This document shows positions 1 through 9,135 of a stretch of 33,310 nucleotides of DNA, piece by piece. The position numbers were made by a program, and so were the translations under genes. Position 1 is the stretch's first letter, and each line of letters begins with the position of its first letter. The DNA is from CAWUJK01 sp963922865 (lineage in GTDB: Bacteria > Patescibacteriota > Gracilibacteria > BD1-5 > UBA6164), in NCBI GenBank assembly GCA_963922865.1, contig CAWUJK010000012.1, positions 1 through 33,310 of the forward strand, read 5' to 3'. Below the pieces are notes generated by a model. The model searched no databases, was not told the origin of the DNA, and was given only the letters and a program-made list of their open reading frames with translations.

Positions 1-280
1 GACATGAGATTGATATCAATGTGATGGTTTATGATGGAAGAATCATACTAATAAATCAAGCAAAACTAATATAGTAAAAGAATTAAGGATACCTTTATCT
101 GGTCGCCGTCATAGTGGTGGTTCTACATTCTACGATCGTGGTTACAATACGCGCTTGTGGAGTTCCAGTCTTAATAGTTCTTACGCTCGTGGTAGGTACT
201 TCTACCGGCGTAACTCTAGCGTTCACCGCGATTTCCGGAATAAGGCTTACGGTTTCTCGGTTAGGTGTCTAAAGGATTAA
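1..280 (+). CDS. DGR target protein, 3' end only (pilin-linked FISUMP/lectin domain)
   Basis: The frame enters at base 2 and ends at TAA 278-280, giving the last 92 residues of a DGR-diversified adhesin. Base 1 matches base 29926 of the complete target gene and the two align without indels to the stop, so the missing part is probably also a type IV pilin-like protein. The first 30 residues are nearly identical to that paralog; the rest is the variable repeat and ends in the conserved GFSVRC and KD residues typical of FISUMP (TIGR02145-like) C-type-lectin folds. In the part before the variable repeat all but one glycine are TGA; inside it all are GGT. The truncation is the window edge, not a mutation. 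Function (surface ligand binding) is inferred from family and paralog. Confidence 0.9.
93..279 (+). repeat. Variable repeat VR1 of the DGR
   Basis: This 187-bp segment aligns without gaps to the template repeat at 31171-31357. I count 25 differences; 21 are at template adenines (AAC to CGC, TAC, CAC or TTC; AAT to CAT, GAT or CGT; GTA to GTT; ATA to CTA). Four are at non-adenines: GCT to TCT near the 5' edge, GGT to AGT, TCC to TCT, CGT to CGC. That adenine bias is the hallmark of DGR mutagenic retrohoming. The four other changes suggest this copy has drifted longer, or was written from an older template. Confidence 0.95.
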
Positions 281-320
281 GTAATAGTCCAAGAGCTATA
301 GCGATTGGTTACTATTACTT
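279..320 (+). other. Hairpin directly after VR1 (possible retrohoming cruciform)
   Basis: A perfect 10-bp inverted repeat (aagtaatagt / actattactt) starts in the stop codon of the target gene. The 22-nt loop can extend the helix by ccaa/ttgg. In Bordetella phage BPP-1 a hairpin just 3' of the VR stimulates homing; position and form here are similar. A smaller hairpin (tttttagc / gctaaaaa with a TTC loop) follows at 334-352. Confidence 0.6.
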
Positions 321-412
321 ATGCATAGCTAAATTTTTAGCTTCGCTAAAAATATTCGATTTTTTGTTCTCTTTGTCTCTTTACGAGCGAAGCGAGTCGA
401 TTCAAAAAATAT

Positions 413-446
413 AGAAGTTGTTATAATAACAATTTCTTTGTTTTTT
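413..446 (+). terminator. Terminator after DGR target 1
   Basis: An agaa-g-ttgtta / taacaa-t-ttct hairpin with a T-rich tail. The same element is at 30283-30316 after the second target gene, inside a block of about 130 bp (354-490 against 30224-30360) that is almost identical. Confidence 0.6.
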
Positions 447-472
447 GTAATTATTTAACTAAATAAAGGAAT

Positions 473-511
473 ATGAAAAAGCATAATTTTTATTTTAAAA
501 ATAGAGAGTAG
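473..511 (+). pseudogene. Relic of the DGR MutS-like accessory gene
   Basis: The first six codons match the start of the accessory gene at 30343 with one base change (codon 4 CAT for GAT), after an identical upstream stretch. Similarity stops near base 490 and the frame ends at TAG 509-511. It looks like the scar of a duplication or deletion that carried a target gene with its 3' flank but not the accessory genes, TR or RT. Confidence 0.6.
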
Positions 512-519
512 AAATTAAT

Positions 520-1224
520 TTAGTCTCTTTCTAATTCTAATCTCTTTCACATATACTTATTATCTCATAAATTAACTCACAATTTTTTTAAAGGTCATAT
601 TTCATAAGATAGATGTTTTAACTTTTCTCAATCTTCTTTAGGAATCTCTAATAAAACACTATAAATTATTTTTTTCTCTTCACTAGATAAATATATATAT
701 TTTAAATCGTTTATTCAACGTTCATATTGAAAAGAAAATAACTTTTGATAATCATATACTTTCTTATCAAATGGTCAATAATCCCATCTTATATATTCAA
801 AATTAGTTAGCTGTTTTCAAGTATTTTTTACCATTTCTAGATCTATAAAAAATGGTATTTTCATATATTGCATTATGTCGGGAACTTTTTCTAATTTAGA
901 TAAAACTAAGTTATATATTTCTACTGTTCTTCTAGTAATACTATCATTAAATAAATAATCAAAACTAATATTTAGTCATTTTGATAATTTTCAAATAATA
1001 TCAAATCAAGGTTCTCAGTAAGAACCACTTTCTAGCTGACTTATTTTATTTTGAGGTATTCAAGCTAAATTTCATAACTCTTTTTGAGTAAGTCATAAAT
1101 CTTTTCTTCTTGAATATATTTTTTCTCATAGATTTATAAATCTATTATTTTTATCTCTAAATTCTCTAAAGTCCTCAGATTTTACAAGCTTATTTAGACC
1201 TTTAATTGAGTAACTCATAATCAT
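520..1224 (-). CDS. HTH-Panacea-type antitoxin/regulator
   Basis: A 234-residue protein. Residues about 30-95 form an XRE-like helix-turn-helix (GLTQKELGNLAGIPQNKISQ). The C-terminal half (YMKIPFFIDL, TNFEYIRWDYGPFD) resembles the SocA/Panacea (DUF4065) domain found in many antitoxins. The start is placed at the ATG that overlaps the stop of the upstream toxin gene (TAATG), implying translational coupling; a second ATG lies two codons in. It probably neutralizes the adjacent RelE/Gp49-like toxin and represses the operon. Toxin first, antitoxin second, is the order seen in HigBA-like modules. Glycines are mostly TGA, so the module is adapted to code 25 and is not a very recent import from a standard-code host. 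Confidence 0.8.
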
Positions 1225-1628
1225 TACTGTTTATATAATATTGTTTTTTTAAGCACTAAAGCTGTTTCAATTGATTGTTTAATCAATTTATCTAATTGCT
1301 TTTTCTTTGCCTTGTTATAACTGTTTTTATCCTTACTTCAATTTGGTTTTTCGTACCAATTAAGTAAAACTATACAATCAGTATCATAATCTATAAAATA
1401 GTTAATTCTTATAAGTATTTTTGAGAGGGAAATTCTAAATTCAAATAACTCTTCATCTCAAGTTTCATACAAAGGTTTAGCAATTGGAGGTACAGGTTTT
1501 CAATTATAATTATCCCTAATATGAAAAATAGAATTAATAATTGTCATTCTCCCATTATCATCTAAGTTTTCCATTAGTAGAAAAAACTTATTCTCTAACT
1601 CATTACCATTATATATTTTTATTAACAT
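1224..1628 (-). CDS. RelE/HigB (phage Gp49-like) toxin
   Basis: A 134-residue protein with the layout of DUF891/Gp49-type RelE-superfamily toxins: the central segment ELFEFRISLSKILIRINYF matches the beta-rich core, followed by a hydrophobic strand (CIVLLNWYEKP) and a Lys-rich helical tail (SYNKAKKKQLDKLI). Such toxins are usually ribosome-dependent mRNA endonucleases. It is the first gene of a two-gene operon; its TAA overlaps the antitoxin ATG by one base. The assignment rests on recalled family features plus the antitoxin neighbour. It could be a host-takeover or phage-defence TA rather than a plasmid-type addiction module. Confidence 0.75.
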
Positions 1629-1729
1629 CTAAATTATATACCAAATTAGAAATAAAATCAAATTTATTTTATATATTTATTATTTTTTACAAATCAGTTA
1701 AAACCATATTTTAAAAATTAATTTTCAAA

Positions 1730-1805
1730 TGGTATCCCCGGTAGGAATCGAACCCACGCAAGCCAAGGTCCGCGGCCTTGTGCTCTTCCACTGAGCTACG
1801 GGGAC
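1730..1805 (-). tRNA. tRNA-Arg (anticodon GCG by position)
   Basis: A full cloverleaf with encoded CCA (1730-1732), acceptor gtccccg/cggggat, T-loop ttcgatt and a 5-bp anticodon stem caagg/ccttg. The 7-nt loop is ccgcgga, which puts GCG at 34-36 (Arg, CGC/CGU). Position 33 is C where nearly all elongator tRNAs have U. The variable loop has 6 nt. Confidence 0.7.
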
Positions 1806-1921
1806 AAATTTATGAAAATTTATCTTTTAAAATAAAACTATTTTAGTATAATAAAAACAAAATATGAAGCAAACTAAATTGCCTTGGAAGTTTTATATTA
1901 ATACTTAAAATAAATAAACAA

Positions 1922-3202
1922 ATGGAAAAACTTAAACAAGATTTAGAGTGTAGATGATTTTTACACCAATATACCCATGAAAAAGTTTTTGAAGAATTTG
2001 AAAAAGGATGAAAAAATTTCTATTTTTGAGTTGATTGTAGTGCTAACTCTATGACTATTTGAAACTTTGTTGCGTTGCAAATGGCTATACATTTTATGTT
2101 GAGATGAAATAAATGTTTTTTGCTTGTAGGTTGAGCTACCTCTACTATATGAAATCCAAGTTGAAAAGATGAAGAAAGACCAATACTCTCAGAAGATGAT
2201 TTAGTTAAAAATCAAGCTTGAATTAAGAAACAATTTGATTTGTTGGTAAAAAATGTTGAAAAAATAACATGAAAAAATCTAGACTATGAAATTGTAAATA
2301 ATTATGATTTTTACAAAAATATGAATGTTTTGGATTTTTTAAAAGAAGTATGAAGATTTATGACTGTTAACTGGATGATTTCAAAAGATATTGTAAAAAA
2401 AAGAATACAAGACCCCAAAAAATGGATTAGCTATGCAGAATTTTCATACATGCTTATAATGTGATATGATTTTTATCATTTGTATAAAAATAATTCAGTT
2501 GTTCTAGAAGTAGGTTGAAGTGATGAATGGGACTGAATTTTATCTGGAATTGAACTTATATCCAAGAAAACTTGAAATGAAGCATATGGTGTTACAAACA
2601 AACTCATAGTTGATTCTAGTGGAAAAAAATTTGGTAAATCAGAGTGAAATGCTATATGGCTTGATAAAGAAAAATCTTCCCCATATTTCATGTATCAATA
2701 TTTTATGAATGTGAGTGATGATGATATAGAAAGATTTTTAAAACTGTTTACCTACATGTCGCAAGAAGAAATAAAAGAAATATCAGAAAAACATTTAGAA
2801 AAACCAGAAAAAAGATCATGACAAAAACTACTTGCTTATAAAGTTGTTGAAATAATACATGGAAAACAAGAAGCAGATTTGGCTTTGAAAATATCTGACT
2901 TTATGTTTTGATGATGAGAAAAATTAAATATTTTAAAAAGCCTGGATGATAATGAGCTAGATACATTTAAAAATGCAATTTGATGATTTAAATATTTTTG
3001 AGAAAACCTATTTGATACAATAACTAAGTCTTGACTTGAGTCTTCTAATTCAAGTGCTAGAAATTCTATTAAATCTTGAGCTATTTATATAAATGAAGAA
3101 AAAATAGAAGATATTAATTATGATATTAATTCCAATTTTATAGATAACAAAGTAGTTTTAATTAGAAAATGAAAAAAGAATTTCAAAATTGTTTTAAAAT
3201 AG
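1922..3202 (+). CDS. tyrS: Tyrosyl-tRNA synthetase
   Basis: A 426-residue class I synthetase that charges tRNA-Tyr. Visible motifs: the N-terminal nucleotide-binding region with FGVDCSANSMTIGNFVALQM (the HIGH-like signature is SMTIGN here), the GGATSTIGNPSGKDEER loop, the tyrosine-site segment SYAEFSYMLIMGYDF, the VGGSDEWDG motif and the KMSKS-equivalent KFGKSEGN. A C-terminal S4-like RNA-binding domain (about residues 355-426) contains SSNSSARNSIKSGAIYINEEK. Many motif glycines are TGA. Length is normal for bacterial TyrRS. The cognate tRNA-Tyr is at 13312-13396. The gene stands alone, divergent from the tRNA-Arg and TA module. Confidence 0.95.
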
Positions 3203-3319
3203 CTTATAACTACAATTAATTATTGTATGTTTTGTATCTTAATAATAATGATTCATTAACATAAAAATATATTAAATATACTAAAACATGAAAGTCTAGT
3301 ATAAAAATGTTAAAAACAT

Positions 3320-3348
3320 TTGATTTTTTGTTAAAAAACGTATAGAAT
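3320..3348 (+). promoter_or_regulatory. Candidate promoter of the major pilin gene
   Basis: TTGATT (3320-3325), a 17-nt spacer and TAGAAT (3343-3348), about 85 bases before the pilin ATG. A small hairpin with a T run (3305-3329), possibly the tyrS terminator, overlaps its upstream edge. Confidence 0.35.
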
Positions 3349-3434
3349 ACCTAGGTCTTTCAATAATTTGAGTAAAAAAAGACATTATTTATAAAATTTA
3401 TAATTTTTGTGTTTTATTTTTTAACATATACTAT

Positions 3435-4016
3435 ATGAAAAATACAAATAAAGGTTTTACATTAGTAGAACTTATAGTAGTTATCACTATACTTGCTATT
3501 TTAGGTACTATTGCATTTATATCTCTACAAGGATATTCTCAAGATGCTAAAAATTCTAAAGTAGCTTCTGATGTTAGAACCATTGTTACAGCTATAGAAA
3601 CTAAGCTTACAGAAGCAAAAGCTAACTTTATTATGGGTGATGTTGTAGATACTACAAATGACTTATCTGCTACTAATGCTAACTGAGTTTCTTGAACTTA
3701 TGGTTCAGGTGCAGCTTTAGGTACTGTAGGTACTTATAAAGTTGGAGGTATTAACTTTGTTGGTTTAAGACAAAACGGAGCTGATTTCAAAGATAATGAT
3801 GGTAATCCTTATGTTGCTGCTATTGCAATTAAAGATTCAGATAACGCTTTTTATCAAGTTGCGGGTCAACAAAAAAATGCTGATGGATCATTTACTGCCG
3901 TTGTTAAAGGTAATTATGTACAAGTTGCTCCTACTGATGCTACTGGATTAATTTCTGAAAAATCAGGTAATACTTGAATTACTAATGGTCAAAGTCCAAT
4001 TACAACTTTATACTAA
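3435..4016 (+). CDS. Type IV pilin, probably the major pilin
   Basis: A 193-residue protein starting with a class III signal: a six-residue leader NTNKG then FTLVELIVVITILAIL, with Gly at -1 and Glu at +5 for prepilin peptidase. A long hydrophobic helix and a globular C-terminal domain follow, ending in a region (TDATGLISE) shared with the next pilin. It should be cleaved, N-methylated and polymerized by the PilB/PilC/PilT system encoded just downstream. Codon use is distinctive: only 3 of 22 glycines are TGA, the rest GGT/GGA, whereas the neighbouring pilin uses TGA for 17 of 21. This suggests very high expression and makes it the best candidate for the major subunit. A strong terminator follows directly. 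Confidence 0.9.
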
Positions 4017-4034
4017 TATGGTAATATTATTATT

Positions 4035-4069
4035 AAAAAAGTTTGAATAAAAATAATTCAGACTTTTTT
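4035..4069 (+). terminator. Strong terminator after the major pilin
   Basis: A 14-bp stem (one G-U pair) of aaaaaagtttgaat against attcagactttttt, with the T tract in the 3' arm. It separates the putative major pilin transcript from the next pilin gene. Confidence 0.8.
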
Positions 4070-4133
4070 AATTGCCTATTTTTTAAATAGTATTACTATA
4101 TCTATAACTTATTAATTTAGAATATATTGTAAT

Positions 4134-4706
4134 ATGTTATCAAAAAGAACTGCCTTTACTTTAGTAGAACTAATAGTTGTAATTACTATCCTTGCTATTC
4201 TAGCTACTATAGCTTTTATATCTATACAATGATATACTAGCTGAGCAAAAGATTCTAAAATACTTTATGATGTTAGAAATTTAACTTCTACTATGGAAAT
4301 AAATTTATCAAAAGGTTGAGATTTGGATAATCTTGTTTTAAACGATAAGACTGAACTAAATTGAGTTAATACCTGAAAAACAGTATCTTTATGAGAATAT
4401 AAATTATGAGACTTAAAGTATGAAGTATGAAGTTTTGATTTTAGAAAACTAAAAATAAACTGAGCTGATTTTGTTTATAAAGATTCTTGAATTGATAGAC
4501 AATATATGTTTTGATATGTTAAAACTCCTCGTAAACTTTATTATGAGTTTGCTTGACAAACCTTGAATCCTGCTTGAAAATATAATATAATAATATCTTG
4601 AAATTATAGAGCTTTCGGTCCTACAGATGCTTCTGGACTTATAAGTGAAAATGGATTTTCAAAATGACTTACAAATTGAATGGTTTTGACATGAAGTTTA
4701 TATTAA
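4134..4706 (+). CDS. Type IV pilin-like protein (minor pilin)
   Basis: A 190-residue pilin paralog of the preceding gene: SKRTA then FTLVELIVVITILAIL, a pilin helix to about residue 35, and a C-terminal domain sharing INGADF, FAGQ and TDASGLISE with its neighbour. The residue before the cleavage site is Ala (GCC), not Gly, which prepilin peptidases tolerate less well. Glycine is TGA at 17 of 21 positions, in sharp contrast with the adjacent pilin, so lower expression is likely. It probably acts as a minor or priming pilin. A long palindromic terminator follows and also serves the converging pilT. Confidence 0.85.
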
Positions 4707-4740
4707 AAATTATCTAGCAAATTTGCTAGATAATTTTTAA
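4705..4740. terminator. Bidirectional terminator between pilin and pilT
   Basis: A near-perfect palindrome aaaattatctagcaaa / tttgctagataatttt with A and T tracts on both sides. It overlaps the stop codons of the plus-strand pilin and of minus-strand pilT and probably ends both transcripts. Confidence 0.8.
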
Positions 4741-5819
4741 TATAGTGCTTCTTTAATTAATTTAGGATTGTTAGCGTACTTTATTGCTTCATCTTCACTT
4801 ATAAATCACATTCATACCAAATCTATTATATCTTTTTCCAAAAGCTGCATTCAATCTCTTGATCAAGTTTGTAATATAGAAGGTAGCTGGTGCAACTCAT
4901 TTTCTCTTATTAAATTTGCTACAGCTCAATTGTTTACCAATATTTCTTTTGCCATTTTTATTCAAGTACCATCTTTTGTTTTAAGAAGTCTTTGAGAAAA
5001 AATAGCAATTAAAGAGTCTGCTAATTGCATTCTTATCTGATTTTTTGACTCTGGATCAAAACTATCCATTATTCTTGTGATTGTTTGGTATGCTCATCTT
5101 GTATGCAAAGTAGATAAAACTAAATGACCAGTTTCGGCTAGAGTCAAAGCCATACTCATCTCTTCTGTAGTTCTCATCTCTCAAAAAAATATAACATCAG
5201 GGTCTTGTCTCATAGCTCACATTAGAGATGTTTCATAATTAGGAATATCTATTCATATTTCTTTGTGTTCTATTATGGATTTTTTATGATCATGTATATA
5301 TTCTATAGGATCTTCTATTGTTATTATATGTTTTTCATAATTACTGTTTATATGATTTATTAGTGCCGCTAAAGTAGTTGTTTTTCAAGATCCTGTAGGT
5401 CCGGTTACTAAAATTAATCATTGTCAAAACTTGGTTACATCCTTATATATATCAGGTAAGTGTAATTTTTCTATATTTGGAATTTCAGCAGTTAGTAATC
5501 TTAAAACTATCATATAGTTTGATAGTTGAAAACTTATATTTGCTCTAAATCTTCTACCACTAAAAGTAAAAGAAAAATCCAAATTTTTATTTTTCATAAG
5601 CTCATTATGTTGATCTTGCGTTATTATAGACTGTGCAAACCCCATAGTATCTTTTGATTCCAATTTACTTGTACTTTCATCTATTGCTATTATTTCTCAC
5701 CCGATTTTAACACAAGGATACGTTCAGGCTGTTATATACATATCACTACCTTCATTATCAATCATAACTTGTAATAACTGATCTTTTAATTTATTTTCTT
5801 CTAACATGTATTTTTCCAT
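4737..5819 (-). CDS. pilT: Type IV pilus retraction ATPase PilT
   Basis: A 360-residue hexameric ATPase expected to depolymerize pili at the inner face of the membrane. Visible are the N-terminal PAS-like region (GSDMYITAGTYPCV), Walker A GPTGSGKTTT, the Asp box IEDPIEY, Walker B DVIFFGEMR and the His box TGHLVLSTLHT. Walker A and His-box glycines include TGA codons. The usual AIRNLIRE motif of PilT is recognizable as AVANLIRE near the C-terminus, which separates it from PilB. Length is typical. It is the last gene of the minus-strand pilus cluster, 26 bases after pilC. Confidence 0.95.
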
Positions 5820-5845
5820 TTTTATTTTTTTATATATTAAAATTT

Positions 5846-7066
5846 TTATAAATTTTTTGCGACTTTACCCATTTCAAAGAATGGTAACATTATAGCTATT
5901 ATAATCGATCACACTAAAAATCATACGAGCACTATTATTATTGGTTCCATCATACTTGATAGATTTCATATATATCTTTTTAGCTCTCAATTATAACTAT
6001 GTCATATTTTTTCAAGTGAATTTGATAAACTTCATGTTTCTTCTCAAGTGCTAACTACATAAGCAAACTCTTCAGTAAATAATTTATTTAAATATACAGA
6101 ATTTTCATATTCTAGGTTTAATCATAACGATTTGGAAATAGTAAGTCAAAGTTCTACTTCATTTTTTATTCTTATTAACTCTTTTTTATAACATAGATTT
6201 GAGACTACTTGGCTTGATATTTTGAGCGATTCTAAAAGTAGAACTCATGAGTTTAAAAGTATCGTAAAACTTTTTATAAAATATACTATATTTGATTGCT
6301 TAACTATATATCAAAATATTGGCATTTTTATTGCTATTTGTGAAAAAATACTTCTTCAAATATATGTTTTGTTTAATAGTTTGAATGTTATTATCAATCA
6401 AATTATGGTTCATATTATTATTAAATAATCGTTTTTTAGGAAATCTGATATAGATACTACAAATTTAGTTGGTCATGGAAGCTCTGCTCATGCTTTAGTA
6501 AAAGACTCTGTTACTCTAGGAACTATAAATATCATCATGAAAGTAACCATTGCAATTGTAAGAAATAGTAATATGGATGGGTATATCATGGCTCATTTAA
6601 CTTTTCATTTTAACTCTAAGCTTTCAAGCATACTTTGATCTAACTCATCCAATATGTGTCAAAGTTTTCAAGTCTTTTCTCATACTTTTATAAGAGAAAT
6701 CGTTAGTGTATCAAATACTTTTGGATATGATGACATAGTTTCATTTATGGCTATTCAGTGATCTATGTTATCTTTTATTTCTTTTACTATATTTTTTAAA
6801 TGATTATTTTGTATTTGTTTATTAAGTATGTTTAGTGCTCATTTAATATCAATTCATGAGTTTAAGAATATAGAAAATTTATTTATAAACTGCCATACTT
6901 CTTTTTTTGATACTCAGTTAAATAAATTAATTTCTATATTTGAAATAGATTTTTGCTTTTTTGCTTGCTTTCATTGTAATTCTCTAGCCTTAAAAAGAAT
7001 CTTAACAATTTTTTCATTGTTGAAGTTTCAATCCTTATCAAAAAATGTGTTTCAAAATAGACTCAT
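5846..7066 (-). CDS. pilC: Type IV pilus inner-membrane platform protein PilC (GspF family)
   Basis: A 406-residue protein with two GspF-type repeats (about residues 60-190 and 260-390) and three transmembrane segments: near 170-200, near 220-240, and the C-terminal segment PIIIVLVGFLVGSIIIAIMLP. The phrase GEETGSLSNSLEKIG is the conserved second-repeat motif and GEKTGKLGHILDEL its first-repeat counterpart. It forms the platform turned by PilB and PilT. The start is the ATG two bases after the stop of the phosphatase gene, with an in-frame stop just upstream, so the two genes are tightly coupled. Length is normal. Confidence 0.93.
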
Positions 7067-7068
7067 TT

Positions 7069-9123
7069 TTATAAGTTTCAATCTTTAGAAATAATATTTT
7101 CAGCCTCTTTTATTACTGTATCATAGTCTCATTTTTTCATCAATTCTTTCATTAAATTGAATTTACTTTTTATTCTTTCTTCTTTTAAAGATATTTTATA
7201 TTTTTGTGTATTTTCTATCGCTTTTTTTAAATAATAGTTTATCTTAGGATGAACATATCATTGTTTTATATATCTTTTTGCCTCACTTTTTAGTTTTAAT
7301 ATTTCTCAGGTTAGCCATAACTGTTCAAGTTGCTTTACTATACTTTTTAATTGATTTTCTTGTTTTATTACTTTTAGTTCTTCTTTTATCTCTTCTTTTG
7401 TTTCTCATTTTAATTTTCTAATATCTTTCTTGGTAATTGATTTTATTTCTCATATTTCTTCTAAAAACTCTTCTTTACTTTTTATCTTATCTTTATTTGG
7501 ATTTCTTTTTAATAGTAATATAGTCAAATCATCATCAAAACTGGCTCATCATCTAAAATTGGTTGTATCTTTTATTATATACTCATATATTTTTTTAATA
7601 TCTTTTTCTAAAGTTGCAACTGTTTTTAGAGTTTCTTCTAATCTATCTATTCAATAAAATTCTCATTCTAGAGATTTACTTTCAGCTATTCAATCACTAT
7701 AGGTTAACAAAATATCATCTGCTAGCATTTCTATCTCATTTACCTTTATATTTTTTTCTTCTTTTATTATTCTGATTCATGCTGCTAATCATCATGGAAT
7801 TACTCTTTCAATTTCTTTTTTATCGCTTCTATATATAAGTATTGGCTCGTGTCATAATCATACGAATTTTAGTTTATTTGTTTCTTGTTTAAATATTTCA
7901 AAAAATATTCATGTGATAAAATTCATTGTTTTTAAATCTTGTTTTAATCAATTGTTTATTTCATATATTAGTTTTTTTATATCCACTTTCTCAGCCAATT
8001 GATTAAAAAGTCTTGTTAGAAGTGTTATTACAAATCACGCTTTTACTCAATGTCAAGTTGCATCTCATATAAAAAAGGTATATTTTTCTTTTGTCTCACT
8101 AAATCAAAATGTATCTCCAGATATTTTATGAGCTCATAGAGTTTTACCATATAAATCATATCAAATTAAATTTTCCCTGGATATATCTTTTATAAGTCAT
8201 TTATGTATATTTTCAAGCTTTGCTGAGGCTATATCATTTTTTACTTTGTCTTCTTCTTCTAGTAATAAATTTATTTCATCAATCAATTTTTTCCTTTCTA
8301 TATTTTGTTTTATCTTTTTATAAAAACTAAATTTCTCTTTTATTTTGTCAAAAAAGCTTTTTTCTTGTGCTTTTTTCTTTTTTTCTTCTTCCAAAGTCTT
8401 ACTAACCTCTTCTCATATAAGCTTTAATGCCTCTATCTTTGCGTTTTGTTTTAATTTTTCTTCTTCCTTTTCTCTATCTTTTTCTATCTGTTTTAAGATA
8501 ATTTTTTTTTCTTTGTTATAAAAATCAATAACAAATTTGTTTCATGGATTTTCCTTTAAAAAATTTTGTAATAACTTTATAGCGCTACTAGCTTTTCAAG
8601 TTTTAGCTAGGTGATTAGTTTCTTTTTTTATATTTTTAAATCTTATATCAAATCTTTGTTTTTCTATTTCTGTTTCATATTTTTGTTTTTCTTCTTTACA
8701 CTCTTCTATTAGTTTTTCTATTTCTTTTTGCTTTTTCTTATATTTGTCTTTTATTTTTTCTTTTTCTTTTGTTATCAGTTCATTTTCATCTGTTTGTTCA
8801 ATATTGTCCATTAGATCTCTATATGAGGTTTCTTCTTTTATGCTTATTTCGTTAAGTGCTTTTTCGGCTTTTGCAAACTCATAAGTGGATATGAAAATTT
8901 CTATTGTCTTTATTGCTGCTTTATAATTTTTTATTTTTTGTGTTTCTACTTTTTTAATTTGTTTTGATTTAAAAACCCTACTTAAAAAACTTTTCTTTTT
9001 TTCTTTTGTTAGTTTGTCTTGGTTCATTTCATTATCTATAATTTTTGTTTTATCTATTTCTTGAGTTTGTTTTATTTCTGTTTTTTCTTGTTTTTTCGGA
9101 TTATTTTTAAAAATATTTAACAT
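7069..9123 (-). CDS. SpoIIE/PP2C-type Ser/Thr phosphatase with coiled-coil arms, inside the pilus operon
   Basis: A 684-residue protein. Residues about 1-310 are extremely Lys/Glu-rich and predicted helical or coiled coil, with a possible TPR-like stretch (KASSAIKLLQNFLKENPG). Residues about 310-560 are a SpoIIE/RsbU-type PP2C domain: SGDTFGF and IGDATGHGVKAG carry the metal-binding aspartates, and LTYSDGIAES and DDDLTILLLKR match the later motifs. A final 110-residue helical tail resembles a TPR-like repeat (KELMKKGDYDTVIKEAENII). No transmembrane segment is evident. It is wedged between pilB and pilC with gaps of 12 and 2 bases, so co-translation is likely. A role in dephosphorylating a pilus regulator or ATPase is inference; a phosphatase at this position is not standard for pilus operons. 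Confidence 0.85.
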
Positions 9124-9135
9124 ATACTTATTGGT

